Below are positions 25,855 to 34,848 of a stretch of DNA of 64,000 bases, piece by piece. The stretch is taken from assembly GCF_000384395.1 (NCBI RefSeq), contig NZ_ARWE01000001.1:434001-498000 (forward strand). The letters are read 5' to 3'. The notes beneath the pieces are model-generated. The model had not been told where the DNA came from. It saw only the letters and a program-made list of their open reading frames with translations, and ran no database searches. Source of the DNA: Geopsychrobacter electrodiphilus DSM 16401 (GTDB lineage: Bacteria; Desulfobacterota; Desulfuromonadia; Desulfuromonadales; Geopsychrobacteraceae). Within the stretch, counting starts at the first letter, position 1; each line of letters opens with the position of its first letter. Made by a program: the position numbers and the translations under genes.

Positions 25855-27243
25855 ATGAGCTTATTGATCAAGGGAGGTCTGGTTGTCACCGCAACCGGAA
25901 GTTATGTCGCGGATGTTCTGGCCGAAAACGGCAAGATCGTCGCTATCGGGGTCGATCTCGGGAACACGGCTGATGAGGTCGTCGACGCCAGGGGGAAGTA
26001 TGTCCTGCCCGGAGCGATCGATCCCCACACCCATTTGTGCATGCCCTTTATGGGAACCTATGCTCAGGATGACTATAAATCGGGAACGATCGCCGCGGCT
26101 TGCGGCGGGGTGACCACGGTGATTGATTTCCAGATCCAGCAGAAGGGGGAATCAATCCGTCAGGGGCTTAATCGCAAGATGGCCCTCGCCGAGGGCATGG
26201 TCGCGGTTGATTATTCATTGCACCCGGCAATCACCGACCCGCGTCCCGAGGTTATTGACGAGGTTAAGCAAGCGATCCTTGAGTACGGTACCCCCAGTTT
26301 CAAGATCTTCATGGTCTACGATTTCCGGGTTGACGACGCCACCATGATCAAACTGCTGGAGCGGACCCGGAAACATGGAGGACTGGTTCAGGTGCACGCC
26401 GAAAATCCGCATATCATCCAGCATATGAACGAAAAACTTGAGCATGAAGGGAAACTGGCCCCCTACTATCATGCCGTCAGCCGCCCGAATATTGCCGAGG
26501 AGGAAGCGGTGGAACGCGCCGCACGCCTGGCAGAATTTACCGGTTCGCGGCTCTATATTGTGCATCTCTCTTCGCGAGAAGGGTTGGCCAAGGTCAAGGA
26601 GTTTCGCAGTCGCGGGATCGATATCTATGCCGAAACCTGCCCGCAGTATCTGCTGCTCGACGAGGAGTGCTACAAGGAGGCAGATTTCGGCGGGGCCAAG
26701 TATGTCATGTCGCCACCGCTGCGGACCAGGGAGAGCAACGCGGCCTTGTGGGGCGGGTTGAAAGCCGGAGATGTCCAGGTTATGGCGACCGATCACTGTC
26801 CGTTTGACTTCAACGGCAAGAAAGATATGTTCGGCAAGGATGACTACAAAAAAATCCCTAACGGCGCGCCCGGGATCGAAACCCTGCTGCCGCTGCTCCA
26901 CTCGGAAGGGGTCGTCACGGGTAAGATAAGTCTTGAGAAGATGGTCGATGTGCTCGCAACCAGCACCGCCCGGATTTTCGGTCTGAAAGATAAGGGTGCC
27001 ATTGAGGTCGGCAAGGATGCCGATATAGTGGTGTTCGACCCGGCGCGTAAATTCACCATCGCCCAGGATAAGTTGCATATGAATGTCGACTACAATCCCT
27101 ACGAAAACAGGGATGTAACCGGTATGCCGGAGGTCGTTTTTTCACGGGGACAAAGAGTCGCCGAATGGCAGAACGACCGGGTTGAATTTGTCGGTGTGCC
27201 AGGCCATGGCCGGTTTGTGAAGAGAGTTCCGCTTCGCGATTGA
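25855..27243 (+). CDS. hydA: Dihydropyrimidinase (hydantoinase family amidohydrolase)
   Basis: A 462-residue enzyme from the ATG at 25855, with AAGGAGG 5 bases upstream. It has the binuclear zinc-site motifs of the family: DPHTHL near residue 57, the carbamylated lysine in SFKIFMVYD (residue ~147), VHAENPH near residue 178, YIVHLSS near residue 235, and ATDHCPF near residue 312. It opens dihydrouracil or dihydrothymine to N-carbamoyl-beta-alanine or N-carbamoyl-beta-aminoisobutyrate. It starts 18 bases after preA, so the operon is preT-preA-hydA. D-hydantoinase is the alternative name; the neighbours favour dihydropyrimidinase. Confidence 0.92.
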   Translation: MSLLIKGGLVVTATGSYVADVLAENGKIVAIGVDLGNTADEVVDARGKYVLPGAIDPHTHLCMPFMGTYAQDDYKSGTIAAACGGVTTVIDFQIQQKGESIRQGLNRKMALAEGMVAVDYSLHPAITDPRPEVIDEVKQAILEYGTPSFKIFMVYDFRVDDATMIKLLERTRKHGGLVQVHAENPHIIQHMNEKLEHEGKLAPYYHAVSRPNIAEEEAVERAARLAEFTGSRLYIVHLSSREGLAKVKEFRSRGIDIYAETCPQYLLLDEECYKEADFGGAKYVMSPPLRTRESNAALWGGLKAGDVQVMATDHCPFDFNGKKDMFGKDDYKKIPNGAPGIETLLPLLHSEGVVTGKISLEKMVDVLATSTARIFGLKDKGAIEVGKDADIVVFDPARKFTIAQDKLHMNVDYNPYENRDVTGMPEVVFSRGQRVAEWQNDRVEFVGVPGHGRFVKRVPLRD

Positions 27244-27558
27244 GCGGTTACACGCAGTTTTATCCGTAGCTACAGGAAAGCGAGATCATTTAATTTATTA
27301 AACATCAATTTTTTTTGCTCGAGGCGGACGCTAATCGCTATGGCAAGCGCATTAACCTGACTGCATCGCAACAACTGAGGCATTTAGGCTATGGGGCTTT
27401 TGCTAGAGGATGGTCGAGATAAAGACATTGTGTTTAATAAAATGATCACTTTTAGCTTGTCTAATTTTATAACCATGTTAGTGTCTAGTTCAGATGGTCG
27501 TTCAGACTTCTATTGCGACAGCATCGACCATAACAGATAACAACAGGAGGAAGAGCAG
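27244..27558. other. Gap before mmsA with repeated ATGGTCG/CGACCAT words
   Basis: A 315-base, partly AT-rich stretch without a gene, probably holding a promoter for mmsA. ATGGTCG occurs at 27410-27416 and 27494-27500, and its reverse complement CGACCAT at 27525-27531; the last two form an inverted pair 24 bases apart. The core GGTC/GACC resembles the RutR-type half-sites at the permease promoter. GGAGGAAGAG just before 27559 is the mmsA ribosome site. No confident -35/-10 pair was found. Confidence 0.35.
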
Positions 27559-29073
27559 ATGACCAAGGCAGCAGAACTTAAAACGATCGATCACTATATA
27601 AACGGCAAGGTCGTTGCCGGTGTCAGCGGCCGCTACGCTGACGTTTATAATCCGGCGACCGGCAAGGTCACCGGGAGAGTTGCGCTGGCGAATGCTTCAG
27701 AGGTTGCAGCAGCCATTGCCAATGCCGAAGCTGCTTATCCGGCCTGGCGGAATACCCCGCCGGCCAAGCGCGCGCAGGTGATGTATCGTCTGAAAACGTT
27801 GATGGAACAAAATTCCGACAAGATCTGTGCGCTGCTGACTGCCGAGCACGGCAAGGTGCTGAACGATGCGGCCGGCGAACTACAGCGTGGCATCGAAAAT
27901 GTCGAATATGCCTGCGGTGCGCCCGAGCTGCTCAAGGGGGAGCACAGCAAAAATGTGGGGCCGTCCATTGATTCCTGGAGTGAGTTTCAGCCTCTCGGGG
28001 TTGTCGCCGGAATTACCCCGTTCAATTTTCCGGCCATGGTTCCCCTGTGGATGTGGCCGATGGCCATTGTCTGCGGCAATACCTTTGTGTTGAAGCCCTC
28101 CGAGCGCGATCCTTCCTGCATGATGTATCTGGCCGAGCTGGCACTCGAGGCCGGGTTGCCCCCCGGAGTCCTCAACGTGGTCAACGGTGACAAAGAGGCA
28201 GTTGATGTACTGCTGAGCGATGAGCGCATCATGGCGGTGAGTTTTGTCGGTTCGACGCCGATTGCCGAATATATCTACAAGACCGGCACCTCCAACGGCA
28301 AGCGCGTTCAAGCCCTGGGCGGGGCGAAGAATCACGCCATTGTCATGCCTGATGCCGATCTCGATAACGCCGTCAGCGCTTTGATGGGCGCGGCCTACGG
28401 TTCCTGCGGTGAGCGCTGTATGGCGATTCCGGTGGTTGTCGCGGTCGGCAATGAAGTCGGTGACGCCCTGGTCAAAAAATTAAAGGCGGAGCTGGCGGTC
28501 ATGAAGGTTGGTCCCGGCACCGACGTCAGCAATGATATGGGCCCGCTGATCACCAAAGAACATTTTAAAAAGGTCAAGGGGTATGTTGACCTGGGCGTAA
28601 CAGAAGGTGCCGAACTGGTGGTTGATGGCCGTGGTCTGGTGGTTGCCGGTCATGAAGAGGGCTATTTCCTCGGCGGCTGTCTGTTCGACAAGGTCACTCC
28701 GGGTATGAAGATTTACCGCGATGAGATCTTCGGTCCGGTGCTCTGTGTGGTGCGGGCCGAGAGCCTGCAACAGGCGATGGATTTGATCGACGCCCACGAG
28801 TATGGCAACGGGACCTGTCTCTTTACCCGCGATGGCGAGGCCGCCCGTTACTTCACCGACAATATCAAGGTCGGTATGGTCGGCATTAATGTCCCCTTGC
28901 CGGTGCCGGTCTCCTATCACAGTTTTGGTGGCTGGAAACGCTCTCTCTTTGGCGATCTTCACGCTTATGGGCCGGATGCGGTGCGCTTCTATACCAAACG
29001 TAAAACCATCACCCAGCGTTGGCCTTCCGGGGTACGTGAGACTGCGGTCTTTACCTTCCCGATCAACAGCTGA
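27559..29073 (+). CDS. mmsA: CoA-acylating (methyl)malonate-semialdehyde dehydrogenase
   Basis: A 504-residue aldehyde dehydrogenase with MmsA-type sequence: ITPFNFPAMVPLWMWPMAI near residue 150, FVGSTPIAEYIY near residue 230, the catalytic cysteine in SCGERCMAI near residue 287, and FGGWKRSLFGD near the C-terminus. It oxidatively decarboxylates malonate semialdehyde or methylmalonate semialdehyde to acetyl-CoA or propionyl-CoA with NAD+. Here it would finish uracil (via beta-alanine) and thymine (via beta-aminoisobutyrate) breakdown. A terminator-like hairpin follows. Confidence 0.93.
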   Translation: MTKAAELKTIDHYINGKVVAGVSGRYADVYNPATGKVTGRVALANASEVAAAIANAEAAYPAWRNTPPAKRAQVMYRLKTLMEQNSDKICALLTAEHGKVLNDAAGELQRGIENVEYACGAPELLKGEHSKNVGPSIDSWSEFQPLGVVAGITPFNFPAMVPLWMWPMAIVCGNTFVLKPSERDPSCMMYLAELALEAGLPPGVLNVVNGDKEAVDVLLSDERIMAVSFVGSTPIAEYIYKTGTSNGKRVQALGGAKNHAIVMPDADLDNAVSALMGAAYGSCGERCMAIPVVVAVGNEVGDALVKKLKAELAVMKVGPGTDVSNDMGPLITKEHFKKVKGYVDLGVTEGAELVVDGRGLVVAGHEEGYFLGGCLFDKVTPGMKIYRDEIFGPVLCVVRAESLQQAMDLIDAHEYGNGTCLFTRDGEAARYFTDNIKVGMVGINVPLPVPVSYHSFGGWKRSLFGDLHAYGPDAVRFYTKRKTITQRWPSGVRETAVFTFPINS

Positions 29074-29084
29074 GGACCAACAGG

Positions 29085-29115
29085 ATCCGGTCGCCGGGAG
29101 GTGGCCGGATTTTTA
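29085..29115 (+). terminator. Intrinsic terminator after mmsA
   Basis: ATCCGGTCGCC (29085-29095) pairs with GGTGGCCGGAT (29100-29110) over 11 base pairs including two G-U pairs, with a 4-base loop, followed directly by TTTTAT. It lies 12 bases after the mmsA stop and fits a Rho-independent terminator. Confidence 0.65.
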
Positions 29116-29162
29116 TCAGGGTCAGGAACCGTCATGGCGTGAGTTGCCAAATGATGGCTGGG

Positions 29163-29200
29163 CCGGGCCGGCTAACCCCTCTCGGTTTGGTCCGGCCCGG
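29163..29200 (+). repeat. GC-rich stem-loop ahead of the carbamoylase gene
   Basis: CCGGGCCGG (29163-29171) and CCGGCCCGG (29192-29200) are perfect reverse complements around a 20-base loop, followed by AATTCCTTTTGG. It may be a second, weaker terminator or an mRNA-stabilising structure between mmsA and the next gene, about 100 bases upstream of that gene's start. Confidence 0.4.
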
Positions 29201-29302
29201 AATTCCTTTTGGAATAAGCTTTGTCTTGCCGGGGTACTGGAAAAAATTGAACCCTGGTGACAACTCCAAGACAGGCACATTGGACAGAGGAGCAGATAAC
29301 GG

Positions 29303-30538
29303 ATGAAGAATCTCAGCATAAACGAAGACCGTCTCTGGCAGTCGTTGATGGAGATGGCCCAGCATGGCGCGACCCCCAAAGGCGGCGTCTGTCGCTTAAC
29401 CCTCACTGAAGAAGACCGACAGGCCCGCGACCTCTTCGTGCGCTGGTGCACCGAAGCCGGCTGCACGGTAACAGTCGACCGCATGGGCAACATTTTTGCC
29501 CGCCGGGCAGGTCGGGACAATAACCTTCCCCCGGTCATGACCGGCAGCCATATCGATTCTCAGCCGACTGGAGGAAAATTCGACGGCATTTACGGCGTTC
29601 TGGCCGGGTTGGAGGTTATTCGCACCCTCAATGAACAGCATATCCAGACCGAAGCACCGATCGAAGCCGTGGCCTGGACCAATGAAGAGGGTTCGCGTTT
29701 TGCTCCCTGCATGATCGGTTCCGGCGTGTTCGCAGGCCTCTTCAGCCTGGAAGAGGGCTACGCCTGCAAGGATGCCGCAGGCAAAACTCTGGGCGAAGAG
29801 TTGGCTCGCATCGGCTATGCTGGCGAGCGGAAGGAGACCGGCTTCTCCGTCGGCAGTTATTTCGAAGCGCACATCGAACAAGGCCCCATCCTCGAAGACG
29901 AGCAGAAAACCATCGGCGTTCTTACCGGTGCCCTGGGCCAGAGATGGTTCGATATCACCCTGACCGGCCGCGAATCCCACGCCGGACCGACTCCGATGCA
30001 TCTACGCAAGGATGCCCTGCTGGGGGCAGCGCGCATCGTAACCGAAGTTAACCGCATCGGCCTCGACCATTTGCCCAATGCCTGCGCCACCGTCGGGTCC
30101 ATGCGGGTCTATCCCAACTCGCGCAACGTCATACCCGGCAGTGTCTACATGTCGGTTGATTTTCGGCATTTTGAGGTCAAAAAACTCGCAGAGATGGAGC
30201 AGGAGCTGAGAAGAGTTCTGGAGGAGATGCAACAGGAGGGCGTTCTGGAAATCGAGATCACTCCGACCGCAGAGTTTCCGACCATCTACTTTGCTCAGGA
30301 GTGTATTGATGCGGTGCGTCAGAGTGCTGAGGAGCTCGGGTATTCTCACCGTGATATTATCAGTGGCGCCGGTCACGATGCCATGTACATTGCCAGTATG
30401 GCACCGACCGGAATGATTTTTGTCCCCTGCGAAAACGGCATCAGCCATAACGAGATCGAGAATGCCAAGCCCTCGGACCTCGCTGCCGGCTGTAATGTTC
30501 TGCTCAAGACAATTCTCAAGCGCGCCGGGACCTGTTAG
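29303..30538 (+). CDS. N-carbamoyl-beta-alanine amidohydrolase (beta-ureidopropionase, M20-type)
   Basis: A 411-residue Zn/Mn-dependent amidohydrolase of the M20/carbamoylase group. Metal-site motifs are GSHIDSQPTGGKFDG (residue ~79), the EEGSRF pair near residue 129, HIEQGPILE near residue 192, and the late histidine in SGAGHDAMYIA near residue 350. It hydrolyses N-carbamoyl-beta-alanine to beta-alanine, CO2 and ammonia. The same fold also covers N-carbamoyl-L-amino-acid hydrolase and allantoate amidohydrolase. The pathway neighbours make the beta-ureidopropionase role most likely. It lies 38 bases upstream of the transaminase, so the two are co-transcribed. Confidence 0.88.
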   Translation: MKNLSINEDRLWQSLMEMAQHGATPKGGVCRLTLTEEDRQARDLFVRWCTEAGCTVTVDRMGNIFARRAGRDNNLPPVMTGSHIDSQPTGGKFDGIYGVLAGLEVIRTLNEQHIQTEAPIEAVAWTNEEGSRFAPCMIGSGVFAGLFSLEEGYACKDAAGKTLGEELARIGYAGERKETGFSVGSYFEAHIEQGPILEDEQKTIGVLTGALGQRWFDITLTGRESHAGPTPMHLRKDALLGAARIVTEVNRIGLDHLPNACATVGSMRVYPNSRNVIPGSVYMSVDFRHFEVKKLAEMEQELRRVLEEMQQEGVLEIEITPTAEFPTIYFAQECIDAVRQSAEELGYSHRDIISGAGHDAMYIASMAPTGMIFVPCENGISHNEIENAKPSDLAAGCNVLLKTILKRAGTC

Positions 30539-30576
30539 TTGACCTAAAAATCTTTCCTATTGAAGGAGATAAGTTG

Positions 30577-31926
30577 ATGGAAAAAACAGCCAATGAAGCG
30601 ATGACCGCCGATCAGATGGTTGAGCTCTGTAAAAAATATACGTTCTGGTCCTGGTCGGCCCAGGACGCAGTCAGCCCGATTCCGATGGTGCGTGCCGAAG
30701 GGGTTTACTTCTGGGACGCCAACGGCAAGCGCTACACCGATATGAATTCGCAGCTGATGTGCAGCAATATCGGCCATGGCGACCAGCGGGTGATCGATGC
30801 TATCAAGGGGCAGGCTCAGGAATTGGCCTATGCCGGACCGGGCGTGGCGACGCGGATTCGCGCCGAAATCGGACCGCTGCTCGCCAGACATACCCCCGGC
30901 GACCTGAACAAGTTTTTCTTTACTGTCGGCGGTGCCGAAGCCAACGAAAACGCCATCAAAATGGCCCGTCAGTTTACCGGGCGGAATAAAATTGTTGCTC
31001 GTTACCGCTCCTACCACGGTGCCAGCGCCGGGGCCATTGCTCTGACCGGTGATCCGCGCCGCTGGCCCACTGAGCCGGGGATGCCCGGGGTGATCCGCGC
31101 TTTCGATCCCTACGAGTACCGCTGTAGCTTTGGACGTGACAACTGTAGCGACTGTGGCTTGCTCTGCCTAAAGAATATGGAAGAGATCATGATGTACGAG
31201 GGCCCGCAGACAATCGCGGCGGTCTTTATCGAATCGGTCACCGGAACCAACGGCCTGATCGTGCCTCCCGATGGCTACATGCAGGGTCTGCGGGCGCTGT
31301 GCGACAAGTACGGCATCCTGCTGATCTGTGACGAGGTCATGGCCGGCCTCGGGCGCACCGGAGAATGGTTTGCCGTCGATAACTGGGGCGTGGTGCCAGA
31401 TATTATCACCATGGCCAAGGGCCTCACTTCGGCCTATATGCCGCTGGGATGCGTGGCGATGAGTGAGCGCATTGCCGAATATTTCGGCAAGAATGTCTTC
31501 TATGGCGGTCTGACTTACAGCGGTCACCCCATGAGTCTGGCTGCTGCCGTCGCGACCCTGCGTGTGCTGGAGGAAGACGACCTGATCGGCAATTCCAAGC
31601 GCATGGGCAAGGTTATGGCCGAACTTCATCAGGGACTGAAGGCCCGACACCCCTCGGTCGGCGACGTCCGTTCGATCGGTCTGTTCGGAATTATCGAGCT
31701 GGTAAAAAATCGTACGACCCGCGAACCTATGGCGCCTTTTAATGGCACCAGCCCCGAGATGACTCAGCTGGGGGCCTATCTCAAGGAGCACGGCCTGGCA
31801 ACCTTCATCCACTGGAACAACCTGTTCACCAATCCGCCGCTGTGTATCACCGAAGAGCAGCTGCGTGAAAGCTTCGACATTATCGATCGCGGCCTGGAGA
31901 TCACCGACAAGGCGGTTGTCGGCTGA
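30577..31926 (+). CDS. Class III aminotransferase (beta-alanine transaminase)
   Basis: A 449-residue PLP enzyme from the ATG at 30577, with GAAGGAGA 9 bases upstream; the preceding TTG is not needed. The PLP phosphate-binding GGAEANENAIKMAR lies near residue 112, ICDEVMAGLGRTG near residue 250, and the Schiff-base lysine in MAKGLTSAYMPLG near residue 287. It moves the amino group of beta-alanine (or beta-aminoisobutyrate) to pyruvate or 2-oxoglutarate, giving the semialdehyde used by MmsA. A strong terminator follows. Other omega-amino-acid substrates are possible, but the cluster supports this one. Confidence 0.9.
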   Translation: MEKTANEAMTADQMVELCKKYTFWSWSAQDAVSPIPMVRAEGVYFWDANGKRYTDMNSQLMCSNIGHGDQRVIDAIKGQAQELAYAGPGVATRIRAEIGPLLARHTPGDLNKFFFTVGGAEANENAIKMARQFTGRNKIVARYRSYHGASAGAIALTGDPRRWPTEPGMPGVIRAFDPYEYRCSFGRDNCSDCGLLCLKNMEEIMMYEGPQTIAAVFIESVTGTNGLIVPPDGYMQGLRALCDKYGILLICDEVMAGLGRTGEWFAVDNWGVVPDIITMAKGLTSAYMPLGCVAMSERIAEYFGKNVFYGGLTYSGHPMSLAAAVATLRVLEEDDLIGNSKRMGKVMAELHQGLKARHPSVGDVRSIGLFGIIELVKNRTTREPMAPFNGTSPEMTQLGAYLKEHGLATFIHWNNLFTNPPLCITEEQLRESFDIIDRGLEITDKAVVG

Positions 31927-31965
31927 ACCCTGGTGGTGCTGTGAAAATGTTGTGCTAAGCGTTCT

Positions 31966-32009
31966 GCGGGGCAGGCCGGATCTTTTTGATCTGTCTGCCC
32001 CGCTTTTTT
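31966..32009 (+). terminator. Intrinsic terminator closing the pyrimidine cluster
   Basis: A stem built from GCGGGGCAG (31966-31974) and CTGCCCCGC (31995-32003), extended inward by partial pairing (GATC with GATC), is followed by six T residues at 32004-32009. It lies about 40 bases after the transaminase stop. Confidence 0.8.
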
Positions 32010-32096
32010 GTTAGATATCAGGTAGTCCCCTCATCTTTGCTCGCTCCGAGCCTGTTCCCTAAAATTACCTTGCGCCAGGTTGATAACCAGCGGCAA

Positions 32097-34760
32097 CTAC
32101 TTGTCTGGCGCTCCGAGCACCACCTGAACCAGGGCTTCGGGACGTAACCAGTGTGCAAAGGCCTGTTTGACCTGAGCGGCGGTGGTCTTGCGGTATTGTC
32201 TGGCGGCGCGCAACGGTTCGTTCAGGGGGAGTCCTTCTGTCGCCAGGCTCAGCAGATCCCCCCCAATTTGATCAAGTCCGGCGCGGGAAAGAATTAACTG
32301 ACTTAGCAGCAGGGTCTTGGCCTGCCGCAGTTCATTATCGCTCACGGGGGTGGTCTGCATCTGCTTGAGATCGCGCACCACCAGCGCGCGCGCCTTGTCG
32401 ACGTTCTGCGGGTCGCAGGCGTAAAAGATGCCGAAGTTCGAGCGGGTTTTGCCGAAGTGGAACATCGCATCCACGCTGTAGACCAGACCTGCCTCTTCAC
32501 GCAGGTCGTGGTAAAGACGGGTGGCGTAGAAGGCTCCGGCGAGGACGTGGGCACCAACCTCCAGGGCATAATGGTCTGCATCGGTGCGAGTCAGTCCCAG
32601 GGTCTGGGCGAGGGTGACCTGGTCCTGGACCCGACTGCGATCGACTACGCGGTGAACCGAGGGTTTATTGTCCGGGACCGCCGGCAAGTCGATCACTGGT
32701 TTCGGGCCTTTAGCGCCCCAGGAACCAAAGGCTTTGCCGATAATCTCCCCGGCTTTTGTCGGGTCGATATCGCCGACGATGACGATGGTCGTCATATCGG
32801 GGCGAAACACCTGCCGGTAGTAGGCTTTGACCGCAGCCAGATTCAACGCCTTGATGGTCGCGGGAGTCGCCTGTCTCAGTGCCGGGTCATCCGCGGGATA
32901 AAGGCCCTCGTGCAACGCGCGGTGTGAGAGGTAGCCCGGACTCTGCAGTTCGCCGGCGCGGGAACGGGCGCTCTGATCGCGCACTACCTGAAAAGCCTTC
33001 TCGGGCAGCGCGGGGTGCAGCAGGTTGTCGGCGAGCAGGGCGACCCCCTGCTCGAAATGCTCCGACAGGGTCTGTAAGGAGAAGGCCGTGCCGGCACTGG
33101 CCTCGGCGGATATATCATCAAGGGCCTTCTGATAGGACATGCGGTCGAGGTGGGTGCTGCCGTAGGCAAAGAGCTCGTCGAGAAGACCGGCCACCCCCTC
33201 CTGCCCCTTGGGAGCCTGCAGGTCCGGGTTGTTGCGGACTTCACCGTAAAGGCTGACTGTGTGGCTGATGTCGCTTGGCAGCACGATGAGACGCAGACCG
33301 TTAGGTAACAGACTCTCCGTGACCTTCAACTGCGCCGGTAAGGTTGCACTCGAAAGGCCGGCATCCTTGGCCCAGGCGGGGAGCTTAACCTTAAGCGTGC
33401 GGCTGGGAGTGAAAGATTCCCCGCCGCCGTAACCTCTGGCTGCCACGGGTTGATCGGAAGGGCGCGGTGTGAGCACGGCCGTCAAGGACGTTTCATTGCG
33501 CAGCACCGAGCGGGCGACCCGGGCGACATCGGCGGCGGTGACACGCCGGATCGCTTCGAGGTCGTCACTCGGGGATTGGCGACCCTCTATAGCCAGGGCC
33601 TGGGACCAGCTGTCGGCGAGGCCGGGAATTGAATTTTTTTCAAACTCTGCTGCGGCGAGTTCTTTGCGTTTGGCTGCTTCGATCAGGTCCGCAGGGAGGC
33701 CATTTTTGAGGTAATCGCCGATAATCCCTTGCATTTTGTCGAGCAGCGCTTCCCCGTCGGCACCGCGGGCGAAGGCCGCCATTGCGTAGGCGGTACAGGC
33801 GTCAGGCAGGGGTTCAGCGCTGAAACCAGCGTACAGCGCCTGCCCGGCGGGAACCAGGGCGTAGAGGTTGCCGCGGCGGCTGTCAAGCACATCGGCCAGC
33901 ACCTGACCAGCGGCAAAATCCGGACTGTTGTAGCCGGGCAGGCGGTAGGCGACCACTGCCATGCCGTAGGGGCGGTCCGTTTCGAGGCGGATGGCGGCGG
34001 GCTTGAGAGGCTGGAGCTTCACCTGGGTGCGTAGCGGCAAAGGGCGCGCAGGGATGGCCCCGAACAGCTCCTTGACCATAGCCAGAGTTTTATGCGGATC
34101 AATCTTGCCGACGATGACCAGGATGGCATTATTGGGCCCATACCAGTCGCGGTGGAACTTGTGGAGCATGGCTCCGCTGGTCTTGTCGAAAGAGGACCGA
34201 GAGCCCAGCGCGTCGTGGGCGTAAGGGGTGCCGGAGTACAACTTGCCCAGCAGCTGGGTGTAGAAAAGGTACTCAGGATTTGAAAGGTCTTGCGCGACTT
34301 CCTGCTCGATGGCACCGCGTTCCTTGTCCCAGAGGCTGTCGCTGTCGAGCACATCCCGCATGCGCAGGGATTCCAGGTGCAGGGCGACCCCCAGATCACC
34401 AGCCGGAACGGTGAAGAAGTACTGAGTCACTGTCTGTTGCGTGTTGGCGTTGAATTCTCCACCCATGCTCGCAATGAGGCTGGCCAACTGGTCGGCAGAA
34501 AGCCCGGGACTGCCGCGAAACATCATGTGCTCCTGGGCATGGGCCATGCCGGGATAGCCCTGCGGGGCTTCGTTGGAGCCGACCAGATAGTTGATCTGGG
34601 TGGTCACGACCGGAGCAAGATCATTATGGATGATCATCACCCGCAGCCCATTAGCGAGGGTCTCGCGCAGTATCTCCTGGTTCGGTTGGGCGAAACTGGC
34701 GGGGGGAAGCAACAGCGCTGTCAGCAAGGTCGCCAGAATAGTAACTAAGGTGGTTTTCAT
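32097..34760 (-). CDS. Periplasmic M16-family zinc metalloprotease
   Basis: An 887-residue protein from the ATG at 34760, with GGGAG upstream; an in-frame extension to 34793 has no site. A signal peptide ends near ASFAQ (residue 25). The inverted zinc motif HAQEH (residues 74-78) is followed ~70 residues later by the ligand glutamate in RGAIEQEVAQD. Two M16 halves follow one another, as in PqqL/pitrilysin types: the N-terminal active half, and a C-terminal half (from ~residue 430) with no HxxEH, which serves as the clamp. It degrades peptides in the periplasm. It sits just downstream of the M23 peptidase gene on the same strand. Confidence 0.9.
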   Translation of the reverse strand: MKTTLVTILATLLTALLLPPASFAQPNQEILRETLANGLRVMIIHNDLAPVVTTQINYLVGSNEAPQGYPGMAHAQEHMMFRGSPGLSADQLASLIASMGGEFNANTQQTVTQYFFTVPAGDLGVALHLESLRMRDVLDSDSLWDKERGAIEQEVAQDLSNPEYLFYTQLLGKLYSGTPYAHDALGSRSSFDKTSGAMLHKFHRDWYGPNNAILVIVGKIDPHKTLAMVKELFGAIPARPLPLRTQVKLQPLKPAAIRLETDRPYGMAVVAYRLPGYNSPDFAAGQVLADVLDSRRGNLYALVPAGQALYAGFSAEPLPDACTAYAMAAFARGADGEALLDKMQGIIGDYLKNGLPADLIEAAKRKELAAAEFEKNSIPGLADSWSQALAIEGRQSPSDDLEAIRRVTAADVARVARSVLRNETSLTAVLTPRPSDQPVAARGYGGGESFTPSRTLKVKLPAWAKDAGLSSATLPAQLKVTESLLPNGLRLIVLPSDISHTVSLYGEVRNNPDLQAPKGQEGVAGLLDELFAYGSTHLDRMSYQKALDDISAEASAGTAFSLQTLSEHFEQGVALLADNLLHPALPEKAFQVVRDQSARSRAGELQSPGYLSHRALHEGLYPADDPALRQATPATIKALNLAAVKAYYRQVFRPDMTTIVIVGDIDPTKAGEIIGKAFGSWGAKGPKPVIDLPAVPDNKPSVHRVVDRSRVQDQVTLAQTLGLTRTDADHYALEVGAHVLAGAFYATRLYHDLREEAGLVYSVDAMFHFGKTRSNFGIFYACDPQNVDKARALVVRDLKQMQTTPVSDNELRQAKTLLLSQLILSRAGLDQIGGDLLSLATEGLPLNEPLRAARQYRKTTAAQVKQAFAHWLRPEALVQVVLGAPDK

Positions 34761-34848
34761 ACAAAACTCCCTGGGCTTCAGCAGAGAAATCATCTCCTCT
34801 GGTTGGACGGGTGGGGCTTCATGTCAAAAGAGGGCACTTCACGACATA

